From Davidsoniella eucalypti (taxonomy: Eukaryota; Ascomycota; Sordariomycetes; Microascales; Ceratocystidaceae): 64,000 bases of DNA. A program made the translations under genes and the position numbers. The DNA is taken from contig RMBW01000077.1 of the NCBI GenBank assembly GCA_004009845.1, positions 1 through 64,000 on the forward strand. Direction: 5' to 3'. The notes below the pieces were generated by a model. That model was not told where the DNA came from, did not search any database, and was given only the letters and a program-made list of their open reading frames with translations. Shown here piece by piece: positions 1 to 12,575 of this stretch (position 1 is its first letter; each line of letters starts with the position of its first letter).

Positions 1-2111
1 TTGTGTATCAGTAGATCACGGTCTAGTCAGCATAACACCTGTTGTTGGTATGATAATACTAGCAGAGTGCCCGTTCGTCACTTGTCCTCATATCACTCAC
101 TCTCTATTAATTACAGTCATAGTTTGTGGAATCAAGTCAGCCTTGGTGCAACGCCCCGATTGCTTGGGCTCGCCTTGCTGTGCTGTTTGGCTTGGTGTAC
201 TGTAGCATGACCTGTCCAGAATAGGGCCATGCTCAAGTCTGTATGTACCTACAACTACATACATATATCGTGTTAGTATAGTGTCATGTCTCACCGCTCA
301 CGAAATACCACAGCAATCAATGAGGGGCATTTCCCACTCGACGGTGTTTAGGCTCAGTCTATTGTTGCATCCCACTGAGCCTAGCCGTAAGATAAACACC
401 GCAGCGGGTACCCAAGCTCCTACAAGTCAAGCTCTGCCGCCAGCTGTGATGCCACTACTTGCGGGGAACATGTCCACTGCTGTGCCTTGCTGGGACATAT
501 CACGCCTAATGTGTCTGTATGATACGTCAAAATACCACAACATGAAGAAAGATGTTATGAAAAAATAGAAGAAAAAACCGCTGGTTTGATGCCGGCCGTG
601 CGCTTTTTGGTGCTGCTATTATGGGCCTGAGCGGATTCCCGTCATGACATAAACTGACAGCGATTATGGGCTAAAACAACGCAGTAGTACTGACAAATAA
701 GTGTGGATAGTTGCATCGAGGGCTATCATTTTTTACAGCCGTTGAAAATTAGCGCTATTAACGCTGCTAATTGCCTAAGGAACAGCTGGTATAAACAAAA
801 ATCCGTATCCGAGTTCATCTCTACTGACTATATAAGTTTATACTCCACACTCTCTCATGATTAGTGATTCTATATAATTATTCGGAACCTAGTCTATAGT
901 GTATTATGTGTTTCTCAGCTAACTTCGCCGTAACTCGGCTCTGTACTGATTACCTGCTCGTAAAATTGTTGACTAAACGCCTCCTCATCCACATCGCCCC
1001 CCGGCAGAAATTCCACTATAAACTTGGCAGTTTTTCATGTCGTCATACATAGCAGCTACTCCGGTTGGAGCTTAATGAATACTCTGGCCAATCATACTAA
1101 TAGTATAGGCAAATAGTCGGTAAAAACCTGCTAGAGCAGCACAACTGACTACCCTAATGCGGCCATTGTCGGTTTCTTGGCAGACGCTATCGTCTGTGTA
1201 AATATCCGGGTGAATGTCTTGCGCCAGCTTACTCGTATATTGCTGATTCCGCTTGAGAATTGCATTCTCAATTACGGCTTTGTGCTTCGCTTCCCCAACT
1301 CGGAAAGTGACTCGTTCATGATCTGTTCCTTTTTTAGCCGACGGAACAAGTCAACGGGAAGATGTTCTTGATTTTCCTTTTTTTTTTTCCTATTTTTTTT
1401 CTTGGGGTATTGAGAAGCCTAGACTTGCCTATATAGTAGGGTACATAGTGAATCTTCATAGCTCTATAGCTCCATAAGATAAATCAATTATTAAAAAAAA
1501 AAGGGTACATAGTGGAATGCGTTTTGATATGCCCAATGAAAGAGTTGATATGGCCATACAAATTCCAAGTGTTTGGCTGGGAGATCTGGAGTCCTCCTTG
1601 AATTCCGACTATCAGATCAGAAATGCAATAAGCCGCCATAAATAAAGACAAAGACGTCCAATTGTGGGGCAGTCTCTGAAAATGGCATTAGCCTCAGGTA
1701 CTTTCCTGTTTTGCCACTGTTTACCTATTCATAGTAGACAAAAAGACCCACTACAAGTACTTTTTTTTTTTTTTTGTACTACCAAATCAAGCTTCCTAAC
1801 TTAGCTGCAAAAAAAAAACTTCACCTGCTGGCTCTTAGACCTTCTTTGCGCTACATAGTCATATCTGCCATCTGTATTTTGGCGGCGCATCTCTAGTCAT
1901 CGGAGCTTGACTTGCGCCTTGTTACTTGCCTTTCAGCTTCTTTGACAGCCTTATCACCAAAAGTGTAGAAGAAGCCCCTTCTGCCTATCCGCCTTGGACG
2001 AACCAAGCTGCCGCATCAAGAAAATACAACCGACCATCTAAGACACTTGGCCACTCGCACCTCGTCCGCTGATCGCTTGGGCTTCCTGAAATACCGATAG
2101 AACAAGAAAAT
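1..2111. other. gene-poor left end
   Basis: I see no intact gene in this 2.1 kb. Reading frames are short and interrupted. The sequence is AT-rich, with T and A runs near 1378-1400, 1492-1502, 1761-1776 and 1809-1818. A possible decayed coding stretch on the minus strand (915-1385) is listed separately. The last few hundred bases, with pyrimidine-rich stretches, are presumably the promoter and 5' leader of the pseudouridine synthase gene that follows. Confidence 0.6.
915..1385 (-). pseudogene. possible decayed coding fragment, unidentified
   Basis: Read on the minus strand, about 1385-1280 encodes a plausible basic helical segment ending in GKRSTKP and a stop. The neighbouring frame from about 1335 to 1080 then stays open through AVIENAILKRNQQYTSKLAQ and on to a stop. 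A third open stretch (1033-915) contains KFIVEFLPGGDVDEEAF. Three adjacent frames each with protein-like composition suggest a broken gene with frameshifts, or small exons. I recognise no family. Chance open frames remain a real alternative. Confidence 0.25.
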
Positions 2112-4427
2112 ATGGCCTCTTCTCAACGGCAGAACCAGAAGAGTGGTCCGGACGATGCCGCCATCGGCGTTACGGAGCGTGTTAGCGCCTCTGATTTCTC
2201 ATGGTCTGGTACGTTGCGACGCAGGTAATAGCTTCCGAGGGCATTGTAGCCGGTGACTAGAATGGCATTGCTAACTTCTACACAATATAGATTCACCGAC
2301 TTTCTAGTGAATGAAATCCAGCGCGATGGAACTGTTCTCCATCTTACGAAATACACTCCTGTCGAGGTCACCCACCTGAAGAAGGTCAAAGAGACCCCAA
2401 AGCCTGAGCCTGTTGCTGCCGAGCCTGTTGCTGCGCCAGAAGCGCCCGTTGAACCACCTCCCAAGCCGGAGATACCTTCAGTTTCCGAAGAAGACAAGGC
2501 TGCGCTTGTAAAGATACTCGGCGCCGAAGCTACGGACGCGTTCATATCATTGTATATCTCTAGCTTCTCGCCCGAGTCTCTGTCTGGCAACAAAGGACCC
2601 AAGGCTGTCAGTCCCATTGTTGACGACAAGGCGATACGCTCGAAGATCCATCAAGAAGTACGCCGCATCTTCAACTCTACATTGGATACAACCACTGACG
2701 ACGATGGCGCAATTGTTGCGACTATCATGCCCAAGCGTGGCGGGCGTGGAAAGAAAAACAAGAATGAAAACTCTGCTCCCAACGGCATTGGCCGCCGTGG
2801 TGACAGCGGTAGTGGCTGCTTGTCTAATTTCCGCCAGATAGACTGCCCCGGCTCTGGAGACTATCTGCACTTCAACTTGTACAAGATGAACCGTGATACT
2901 ATGGAGGCTGCGGCACAGATCGCCAAACAGCTCAACATGAAGCCTCAGATGATCCAATATGCTGGTACAAAGGATCGTCGCGCTGTTACTGTTCAGCGAT
3001 GCTCTGTGCGTCGCCGTAAGCCCCATGATCTTGATCGTCTGAACTCCCGTCTTTATGATATCAGCATCGGTGACTTTTCCTACGATACCGAGCCGGTCCA
3101 TCTGGGAATGCTTGCTGGCAACGAGTTTACTATTATTCTCAAAGAGTGTTCGTTCCTCGGTAGTGAATCTCTGAGTGTTTCTGAGAAGGTCGCAGCCCTT
3201 GAAAAGAACGTCAACAACGAGCTCTCACATATGCACGAACATGGCTGGCTGAATTACTTTGGTCACCAGCGCTTTGGCACTTTCGCAATTGGCACACATC
3301 AAGTTGGCCAGCTTATTCTCTCTGGCGATATGCAAGCTGCCGTCAACGCGCTACTCTGGTACGATGATGCCCTCGCTGATCGTGCTGACAACTCTGACAC
3401 GCCCATCGAGCGCTCGAGGAAAGACGAGGTCATGCGTAGTTGGTGCTGCCGTCACTTTGTTAAGGGTGGCAGCGAAGCCGCCGCCGAAGCTATACGTCGT
3501 CTGCCGCGTAGATACGGCGCTGAGCAGACCATAATTCGTCACTTGTCCCAACGGCCAACTGACCCCATGGGTGCCATCCTCCGTATCACTCGTGGTCTCC
3601 GTACCATGTACCTACACGCCTACCAAAGCTACATTTGGAACTTTGCTGCCAGCAAACGCTGGTCTCTATACGGCGACACGGTCGTTGCTGGCGATCTCGT
3701 GTGCGATGGCCGATCAGGCGCCGACACGGCCGCGTCTGATGAGGTTGAGGTTGACCAGGACGGCGAAGAAGTCGTTCGCGAGCCTGCCGCCGATGAAGAC
3801 GACGATGCCTTTGCACATGCTCGTCTAGTTACAGAAGAAGAAGTTGCTGCTGGTACATTCACTATCTTCGATGTTGTCTTGCCCACACCTGGCCATAGTA
3901 CTCTACTGCCTACCAATGAAATAGGTGAGTTCTACCGCAAGTTCATGGCGGAACATGGTGGTCTGGATCCGGCTCAAATGGTGCGTCCTCAGCGTGAGTT
4001 CTCTCTAACTGGTCGGTACCGCCCTCTGATGGCCCGTTTCCTCGCTCCTCCCACCGGGTTCGTCAAGGCCTGTGTCGACGACATGGAGCAACTTGCTCCC
4101 ACAGACCTAGATATCCTCAAGGCTGAAGCTATCAAAATGGCAGGGGAAGATAAGACTCGGGAAGCTCCCATCACTTCAACGGATAGCACTTCAGGCGACG
4201 AGTCAAAGAAGCGTCAGAGAAGTGAGTCAGATGTCCACAGCGGTGAGACGGAGAGTAAAAAGGTCAAAATTGACGAAAATGATGGGGCTGTTGCTACGCC
4301 TGTTGATGATGATGCTGCCGCGGCAACAGTTGAAAAGAAGAGTATTGCCGTAGTGGTGAAATTCCAATTGGCCAAGAGTGCATATGCTACTATTGCGCTC
4401 AGAGAACTGATGGGCGTACAGGCATGA
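2112..4427 (+). CDS. PUS7: TruD/Pus7-type tRNA pseudouridine synthase
   Basis: The predicted enzyme isomerises uridine to pseudouridine in tRNA, snRNA and mRNA. Two exons: 2112-2224 and 2291-4427, joined over a 66-bp intron, give 749 residues. The start at 2112 restores the N-terminal segment (TLRRRFTDFLVNEI) typical of the family. The catalytic motif GTKDRRAV lies near residues 263-270, with Asp about 266 as the expected nucleophile. Core TruD features follow, including FGHQRFG and a GAILRITRGLRTMYLHAYQS segment. Compared with yeast Pus7 it carries long low-complexity linkers: a Pro/Ala/Glu stretch near residues 75-95, an acidic insert near 500-530 and a Lys/Asp/Ala-rich segment near the C terminus. 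Gene identity is secure. Exact substrates are not visible in the sequence. Confidence 0.95.
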
Positions 4428-5309
4428 AGTAATACCAAAATATAAAAGGTAGGGAAGAGAGCAGGAATGTGAAAGACATATACTACCAGAGGCCAGGCCA
4501 AGGTCGCCTCTGAAGATAACATTCCGGTGATCCCCGCTCCATATGCCGGGATCAAGACCGAGTCTAACTTTGGAAACCGGGAGCCATCTGCTATCGAAAA
4601 ATTCACTATATCTTAAGATAGGAAAGTTATATGTAGATGTAGTCATCACATATATACAAAAGATTTCAAACGTCACCTATGGAGTTGAATTTATGTGAAA
4701 TATCAAAGAAATATGTCAAAAGCAATGTTGTTTACATTTTGAAATGTCTAGTGTGATGAAAATATGTACAAGTTGTATATTAAATTTATGGAAACACATC
4801 CCCGCCTTCTTAATGAAGACTTTGACTTCAGAATTATCGTCTCCGGGGTTGTTTGCCCACACACTGAACTATTCAATGATAGAAAAAGGCCTCGATTCCC
4901 GACATCGCCACATATTTTGTTTGTTCGTTTTGGGTATATTCTTGTCAGGATATATATAAATAAAGGCTGGAACACGTAGATTGGGTTTGCAAAAGAGGAT
5001 ATACAGAAGATAAAACGGGCTAAGTATGGGCAGTTTGGGTATCAGATAGCATGCTGTAGTTTTTATGTGATATGGGAGATTGAGACGGTTTATAGGCGGT
5101 GTGGTGACGATAAGAAAGAATTGATATCGTGTTTATGAGTATAGCGAAAGGTGATTGAAGATGCGTAGGGCGATGTGTTTTTTCCCCTGTTTCTCAAGAT
5201 TTAAGTAGTAGCCTGCTGATAGGATAAGAAGACGAGAGGCTGCTGGCGATTGCCTTCGTGGGAAATTTGATTGTAAGATTCATTCATGTATTGGGAGCTT
5301 TGGATACTC
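4428..5309. other. intergenic, convergent 3' ends
   Basis: This 882-bp interval lies between the 3' ends of the pseudouridine synthase (plus) and the MAPKK (minus). It is AT-rich and presumably holds both 3' UTRs. Short overlapping frames on both strands near 4744-4979 have no recognisable protein features. I see nothing else. Confidence 0.6.
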
Positions 5310-7047
5310 TCAAGACTCCCAACCCCATACTTGAGACAGATACTTCTCCATATTAACTCTCTTGTTCTTCATCTCAACCATCCAAGGATGCTCGATCATA
5401 CGCCAAGGTGTCGCTCTTCTGCTAGGATCTTTTTCGAGACTGTGTAGTAGGGTTCAATTGGTTAGTTGTCGATGTTGCTTACGGCTGATACTTGAAGGAA
5501 AAGAGAGAACTTACCAGCACTCGATGAAATATTTGAAGCTATCACTCCAAAAGAGATTACCATCGGGCTCATCCTTGAGCCTTGGAATGGGTTGTCTCAC
5601 GATATAAGTCAAAAGATCGATTAAACCAGCTCTGGGCTGCATCTCAGTACCGTCGGCGGGGAATGGGAAACGGTGTTGAGCAACTTCTAAAAGTGTCACT
5701 CCCGTTGACCATACATCAGAAGTTATGGTGTAGGATTTGCCAGTTATACGTTCTGGTGCCATGTAATAACTCGTTCCGATAAAGGTATCAGCTTCACCCT
5801 TGGTACCGAAGTCACCAGAGACACCGAAATCGCAAAGCTTCACTTGGCCCTTGCGGGTAAGTAGAATATTAGAGGGTTTGATGTCTCTGTGGATGATACG
5901 ACGGCCGTGCAGATAAGTGAGACCGGCTAGTATGCCCTCGGCAATTTTACCCAGTACCTTTTCTCCTGTCCGTCCACCTAGCCTGCGAATTTCTTTGTAG
6001 ATACTATCAAGGCATCCTCCCTCACAGAACTCCATAGCAATAGAGATGGTGGCGGTAGCAGGGTCGACAAAAGCACCATAGTAGCGGCAGATGTGTTCGG
6101 ATGCGCAGTTCTTGTTGAAACCGAGTTCACGGAGAATTTGCTTCTTGACGTCGGGATCGGGGTTAGATGTGATAACCTGGGAACATGATTGTTAATGGAA
6201 GATCGATATGGGGGAGTGAGCATGCTGTAACTGACCTTGAGAGCGAATGTCGTCTTTCCGCTTTGAAGCTTACACTTGGTAACAGCACCGCCGGCACCCT
6301 CGCCGAGACTTCCTAGCTCAACGATACGCTTTTCGGAACTAGCGATGCGCCAGCCCTCGTCGTCTAGATCCTCGACATCCTTGTCCTTGATCTTGTCGAG
6401 TAGAGACATTTTATCAAAGCCGTCTAGCCCTTGCATACTGCCATCACGCTCTAGTGTCTCACTTCGCTCAGAGTGCAGAGAAGCCAAAGACCCAGTAGCT
6501 GAGGTTGGGTCATTAGCATGCGTCTGGCCAATACCCTCCATTCGTAGATACTGCGAGATTGAGATGGGCGAGCATTGCGTATTGGCTGATGGTGGGTTGC
6601 TGGCACGGCTTTCTATGCCCACGCTACCTGATCTAGAGTGTCCACTCTCGCTACCAAAGTTGCCGGCCTGGGCAAGACCGAGGGTCATGAGTCTGGGAGC
6701 TTGATCGTATGGTGTCGCATCGCTGGCAGAGGGAGGGGCAACATTGAGTTTGGGAGGGGCGGGGCGGGAGGGCTTCGCACTCGGCGACCCGGGGATAGAG
6801 AGACCAAGTCTGGGAGGGCCGCGACCTGCCCGACCACCCAAGGCCGGACGAAGCATGGGAGGGCCAGCGCCCAGGTTCGGGATCGAAGAGCCCATCGCCA
6901 TAGGTGTTGCCAAAGGCTGGATCTGCATGAGAGAGAAAGAAAAGTCAGCCTGATATCTTTCACAAGTAGGGAAAAGAAAAACAATTAAGTTAGGCGTACA
7001 TTTAGAGGCTCCGTTGAGGGCGGCTGAGAAGCAGCCGAGTCGGCCAT
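5310..7047 (-). CDS. MKK2: MAP kinase kinase of the cell-wall-integrity cascade (Mkk1/2 type)
   Basis: Dual-specificity kinase that activates the Slt2/Mpk1-type MAP kinase. Four exons on the minus strand: 7047-7000, 6922-6236, 6176-5515 and 5439-5310. Introns are 77, 59 and 75 bp; the product is 508 residues. The first exon encodes only 16 residues and was added because the frame opens directly at an acceptor. The N-terminal 200 residues are Pro/Ser/Gly-rich and disordered. The kinase domain shows GEGAGGAV near 223-230, Lys 245, HRDIKPSN near 341-348, DFG near 361-363 and the activation segment GTSYYMAPERI. Phrases such as PFPADGTEMQPRAGLIDLLT are characteristic of the Mkk1/2 subfamily rather than Pbs2 or Ste7. 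The C terminus ends shortly after EHPWMVEMKNKRVNM. Identity is secure. Confidence 0.95.
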
Positions 7048-10000
7048 TGTGAGGGATGATGACGACTAGAGGCAGAAGTCGGGCCAGGCAACTTAAGTCA
7101 ACTAGGGACTTGGCAGTTGAGGTGATGTTGGCGGGCGGGTTGAAACTGGACAGGGCGACAAGGTGGTGTTGAAGTTCTAGATAAGCAATAAAGAGAGGAT
7201 GCTAGGGGAGCGAGATAGTCGGATTGCGAATACAAGAGTTGCGAACGTTGGAACACGAAAACAAACAAGCGGCGTTTTTCTTAGTGTGTATGTATTGTAT
7301 TGTTGTAGGTAGGGCAAGGCAGGAGGATCGAAGAAAAGAAAAAGGGTTTTTGGCGGTTTAGAAGGGATGGATGGAAAAGAGCGAAATGGGTGGATTTGGA
7401 TTGTTAAGTCCTCGGGCTAGCTGCTCTGTATCATGTCAAGGATTGTCGTATTTGGGTATGTTTTAGCTTGGGGTTTCAAATTCGCGGGGCCTCTCTCTAT
7501 TGTTATTGTGCTGCTTAGTCGCAAACCCTTGGGCCAGGAGCATCAAAGAAGCATGCACCGTGGACAGAGTTTAGGCTCACCAAACGAAAGCAAACCATAG
7601 ACTATCAGGAAACTATTGACTGGCCAGGTACCGGCAGCAAAGCGAACGAACGATGTGAGGGCAGAAAACAACGGTTGGCTGAACGGCGGAATGGGTGAGC
7701 GAGTAATTTTGGGGAGGAGGAGTGCTCGGCTGTTATAAAAGGCTTCTTGTTAAAGGGCGAAATAAAATGCAAGACAGAAGCTCGCAGCAGCGACTACCTT
7801 ATATTACTAATACTGGTGTGATCAAAAAGTCCAGCCTTGTGAGTTTTTTTCAGTGTAAACAGATCATTCATTGACTGCTCAATAGGACGGACTGTGTTGT
7901 TTGGCCGTGAAATTTCAAATGGGTGATGATGCATGTGATGGGAATATAGTGGACGAGGTGAGCTCAGCAGGAGCTCAATTTGGAGCTGTGGGGACAAGCA
8001 GCGCTGGCAATTGGTAATGAAGGCCCATAAGACGGACCTACAGTGGGCAATCGCTTGTGGGCAGTAGCGCTGTTCGTTGTTCGTTGTTCGACCCACTGAC
8101 CCCAATCAAACCACGGCGGCAAAATTAAAACAATAACAAAAGCCGCATCATCACAAAGAATATTGGGGAGCTGCAGAAGCTATGATTGTATTTGTTATTG
8201 ATGATTTGGTGCTTGAGCTATATATTGCATGTTCATCATCTTCCATGATGACTACCAGTTGTCATACACTTACTTGGACGCTAATTTCTGCCTGTTACTG
8301 TCGAGATTAGTGGTCGTGGGCACTCAATAATGTCAATACTACTACATGTATACAATGCACAGCCTATAACTAGTGCTAGTACATAATTCATTTTAGTGCT
8401 AATCGAAAATTCCTCATAGCGTGTATACTGTATACATATAGTGGGCATCGATCTTATGTCAGGCTTTAGGCAAAGAATATGGTGGGGGCAAATATCAAGC
8501 TATGGAAAGGTTGCACACATAAGCCATAAATTCCTCCCGTCCTTGCTTGCTTAATGTCAATACAACTACATGTATATCATATTTACATACCAATATAGTT
8601 TGCAGCAGAGCACAGAAGCACAGCAGCATTATTCTTCTCTGCCAAGGTAGCATTCCCATCTATGTGTCCTTGTGCCGTTTGGGGGCGAGGTGTTATTTCA
8701 GATTACCGGCCTTGCCTTGCCTGCATGCATTCCATTCATTGCAAGTTCTTTGACAACTCCATACAAAAGTGTGCAAATGTGTGCAAATGTGGGGTTTTTG
8801 TTATGGTTCCAACTTGGTTGGTGCAGATTAGAGCACCAAATCGAATCGCTATGGCCCATTGCGACTGGCCATGGTACGGGCCAGCAAAATGCCGTCTGTG
8901 CCGAGAACCACCTACCTCTATTATGTACTTGATGCCGCAGTAGGGAATTAGAAGGGGGCGTTTAGCCTCAAAGCCAGCCTAGACCCGTCGTTTCGCCTTT
9001 CCAATAGGAAATCAATCTCAGGCACCGGAATCACCATAAAACTTTCTTTCACTACATTATAATATATATATATATATATATATTTCTTTTTTATTGCGGG
9101 AATGGAGCTTTAATAGCTATGTAGCACCTCGGTATCCTAAGATACACAGCCCCGGACTAATACTAGTATAGAATGTAAGGTGAAGGACAACCAACCTACT
9201 TCTCAACAGTGACAGGCCACTGAGATACAGAACATTTGTTATGGTTTCGTTATATGTTATTCCTGCGCATTTCAACTTCTAATCATCTGTCCGGTAACCA
9301 ATCCGGCGTTGTATGATCTTGGTGATTTAGAGAGACGTTAAATATAATCAAATCAAATCAAATGCACCCTGATTTGCTATTCTGGTATTTGAGCTATGTA
9401 TTACATAAATTACTGCCAACTAGAATTGGCTGAAGTACGGGAATAGCACAACGCTATACGACTAACGACTGTATAACTATCGTAATATGCCTTAAATCGG
9501 TAGCTAAGACAATCGAACCCTTACCATAGCTGTCGATTCATATCTTTGATACGCTCGTTATACGCAGTCAGCAGCATGTTTTGCTTTTCACTAATAAACA
9601 GTTTCCAACTATCAGATTGCCATCATTTGAAGGTGCCATCCCGTCAAGAAGTTTCCGCTGGCTGCCTCAAACACAAACATGCAGAGACAGGCCATTATGG
9701 AACCCGATATACTTATGCGCCCCATTACGAACAACCAGTCGCATCTTCTACATACATTATATCTGTACGTCTAGTTGCTCAATATGTAGCCTATCTTGGA
9801 TAAATGCCTATTTGTGCCGTCAAACATTCAATCGCTCCATGTGTCTAAACTTGTTTTTTCTTATGAACGTACCTAAAAGCTCATGGTATTATTTACTATT
9901 CTGTTAATGACTAAACAACTGCGCTTTCAATATCTGGTCTTCAAGATACTTATGTATGTACGTTGTGCCATAATAGAGCCCTCTGGCGTGGTCTAAAAGA

Positions 10001-10592
10001 TCTAAGATTTGTATGTACGTGCTTTTATAGGCTGCCTGGGATTTCGATTATACGTGACTCCTTCGCTGAACTAGAATTTGTGTTTCGAGTAGACTAACCT
10101 GTATTGATGCGCCTATTCATGCTGTTTGTTTTATGTTGACATTTGATTAGTTTCTTAAAAAAGATACAAAACAAACAAACTTCAACCAGCATAATGCATT
10201 TATCTTTATACTGCCGTTGTATTCGAAATTTTACAAACAATACCGTTATCCATCACCCCATTCGCCGTATGGGGACCACTTGGGATCCATAAGTATACTT
10301 AAATGCGCGTCTATGCAAAATTTCTTGGTGATCATCTTGTACTCATGTACGAGTAAAAATTACAATATTGAGAAAATCTAGGGTTAGGGCTTGAATGGTG
10401 TAGGTACCGCAAAGGTGGGGCATTCCATTTCTCACCGAGCCTCACCGACGCAATACTAAATTTTCTTAGATCCCATCAAAAAAAAGTAGCAAGTAAAGAA
10501 CTTATAACAATGTCCAGTCGCAACCATAACATAACTTTCTGGAGCTTTAGCCCTATTTCGACAACATCAACACCACCATAATTCCTATCACC
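7048..10592. other. 3.5 kb intergenic region without a recognisable gene
   Basis: This interval separates the divergently transcribed MAPKK and DBP8 genes, so it contains both promoters. I find only short frames. It holds an (AT)n microsatellite at about 9061-9083, three tandem GTTCG-type units near 8080-8100 and a short AAATC-type repeat near 9345-9361. No tRNA or rRNA signature was seen. Confidence 0.6.
9061..9083. repeat. (AT)n microsatellite
   Basis: An uninterrupted run of about eleven AT dinucleotides in intergenic sequence, read directly. Confidence 0.9.
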
Positions 10593-12248
10593 ATGGCTCC
10601 AACCAAAGAAAAAGAGCCTTTCGTTAGTGACTCTAACTCCGACTCTAATCCTGAGTCCGGCTCTGAGTCTGATAACCTCGACAGTCCTGATCCGCGCAAA
10701 CGACGCCGCATTGCGCTCGAAGACATCAATCTCGACGAAAACTCCGATTCCGATTCCGGTTCCGTTGATAGGGCACCTGTCTCCCTGGGTGCTCCCTCCA
10801 AAAGCCTATTCTCCAGCCTAGCAGCGCCGTCACGAATCCAGAAGAAGGGCAATGCTCCCACTGCTAGACTTCTGACGGCCAATGCTCCCGAGCAGCCTCC
10901 AGCTAGCGAAATCATGGCCGCAAACCCGATCCTCGCTCCCACCGACCCGAATATGGATTTCTCCTCGTTGGAAGTTAAATCGTGGTTGGTGCAGTCTCTG
11001 GCAAACATGGCTATCAAGAGACCTACCGGTATTCAGAAGGGCTGTATCCCAGAGATTCTCAAGGGCCGTGATTGTATTGGTGGTAGTCGTACTGGTTCTG
11101 GTAAGACAATGGCGTTCGCTGTTCCTATGCTCCAGAAGTGGTCGGAAGACCCGTCGTCTATCTTTGGTGTGGTCTTAACCCCTACACGTGAATTGGCTCT
11201 ACAAATCTTTGAGCAGTTCAAGGCCATCTCTTCGCCCCAGAGTCTGCGTATGATTCTGGTTACTGGCGGTTCTGATATGCGCGAGCAAGCCATTGCACTA
11301 GCAAAACGTCCTCACATCATTATTGCCACACCCGGCCGCTTGGCTGATCATATCCGTACTTCTGGAGAAGACACTATCTGCGGTATGCGCCGTGTGCGCT
11401 TCATTGTTCTTGATGAAGCTGACCGTCTGCTTCATGCCAAAGGACCCGGCTCTATGCTTCCCGATGTCGAGGAATGCCTTTCTGTCCTACCCCCACCAAC
11501 AGAGCGCCAGACCCTGTTATTCACGGCCACCATGACATCCGAAGTCAAGGCTCTCCAGAAGATGCCTGTCAAGCCAGGCAAGCAGCCCGTCTTCGTTTGC
11601 GAGGTTGATACGCAGATGCTGGCTATTCCTGCGACTCTTAAACAGATGCATCTCAAGGTCCCTGTGACACACAAGGAACATTACCTGCACATGTTCTTGT
11701 TGACAGAAGCGAACGTGGAGAAGACTGTTATCATCTTCTGCAACCGTACACAGACGGCCGAGTTCTTACACCATATGCTGCGTATGCTCGATCACCGTGT
11801 GACATCACTTCACTCCGGTCTACCACAGCGCCAACGTACCGACAACCTGGGCCGTTTCCGTGCAGCTGCCGCGCGCGTCTTGGTCGCTACGGACGTTGCT
11901 GCTCGTGGTCTAGATATTCCAGAAGTCAGCCTCGTCGTCAACTACGATGTCCCGCGTGACCCCGATGACTACATCCATCGTGTTGGTCGTACTGCTCGTG
12001 CTGGCCGTAAGGGTGAGGCTGTCACATTTGTAGGCCAGCGTGATGTTGAGCTTGTTCTTGGAATTGAGGCTCGTGTTGGCCGCCCCATGGAGGAATGGAT
12101 TGAGGAGGGTGTTAATTTGGAGACCAGAGTGCTCCGTGATGCTCTAAAGATCGTTTCCGAGAAGAAGCGTGAGGCTTTACTAGAGGTGGAAGAGAACCGT
12201 GAAGTTGGCGGCAAGCGCAAGCGTACTAAGCAGAAGCTTCGTGCTTAA
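10593..12248 (+). CDS. DBP8: DEAD-box RNA helicase Dbp8 type
   Basis: ATP-dependent RNA helicase predicted to act in the nucleolus on 40S pre-rRNA processing. Single-exon frame of 551 residues. The N-terminal 90 residues are a Ser/Asp/Glu-rich tail with a basic KRRR patch. A Q-motif-like PTGIQKGCIP lies near 144-153, motif I SRTGSGKT at about 165-172, PTRELA near 197, DEADRLL at about 274-280, TAT (motif III variant of SAT) near 311-313, and HRVGRTARAGR in the C-terminal lobe. The GGSRTGSGKT form of motif I and the overall length match Dbp8/human DDX49. It is followed in tandem by the serine hydrolase gene 327 bp downstream. Confidence 0.92.
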   Translation: MAPTKEKEPFVSDSNSDSNPESGSESDNLDSPDPRKRRRIALEDINLDENSDSDSGSVDRAPVSLGAPSKSLFSSLAAPSRIQKKGNAPTARLLTANAPEQPPASEIMAANPILAPTDPNMDFSSLEVKSWLVQSLANMAIKRPTGIQKGCIPEILKGRDCIGGSRTGSGKTMAFAVPMLQKWSEDPSSIFGVVLTPTRELALQIFEQFKAISSPQSLRMILVTGGSDMREQAIALAKRPHIIIATPGRLADHIRTSGEDTICGMRRVRFIVLDEADRLLHAKGPGSMLPDVEECLSVLPPPTERQTLLFTATMTSEVKALQKMPVKPGKQPVFVCEVDTQMLAIPATLKQMHLKVPVTHKEHYLHMFLLTEANVEKTVIIFCNRTQTAEFLHHMLRMLDHRVTSLHSGLPQRQRTDNLGRFRAAAARVLVATDVAARGLDIPEVSLVVNYDVPRDPDDYIHRVGRTARAGRKGEAVTFVGQRDVELVLGIEARVGRPMEEWIEEGVNLETRVLRDALKIVSEKKREALLEVEENREVGGKRKRTKQKLRA

Positions 12249-12575
12249 GGAAGAAAATAGCGGGGTTATTCTTGGGTTTAAAACGTTTACATATTGATTG
12301 GTATGATCACTGATAGAATATCAGAATGCTCGATACTTTTCACATTCTTCAAAAGTTGTAACTTATTACTGTTCTAAGCTTGTAGCAACAATACACAATT
12401 GCTTCCGCTTCAAAATTGTCACAGCAGGAATTTGTACGACACACTTACACAATCTAGGGCTCACTAGGGTTAGATGTACCAGGATTGTATAACATCCAAA
12501 AGCACAGAAGTAAATCGCTTCTTTCTCTCGTTTCATTCTCGACCCATTAGGCATCATCACGTCACCCCATCAGCA

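Noticed and set aside
2547..3101. 184-codon minus-strand frame
   Set aside because: Antisense to the pseudouridine synthase exon, which carries the diagnostic catalytic motif.
10379..10391. CTAGGGTTAGGGC resembling telomere repeats
   Set aside because: Only about two units occur, in the middle of ordinary intergenic DNA; not a telomere.
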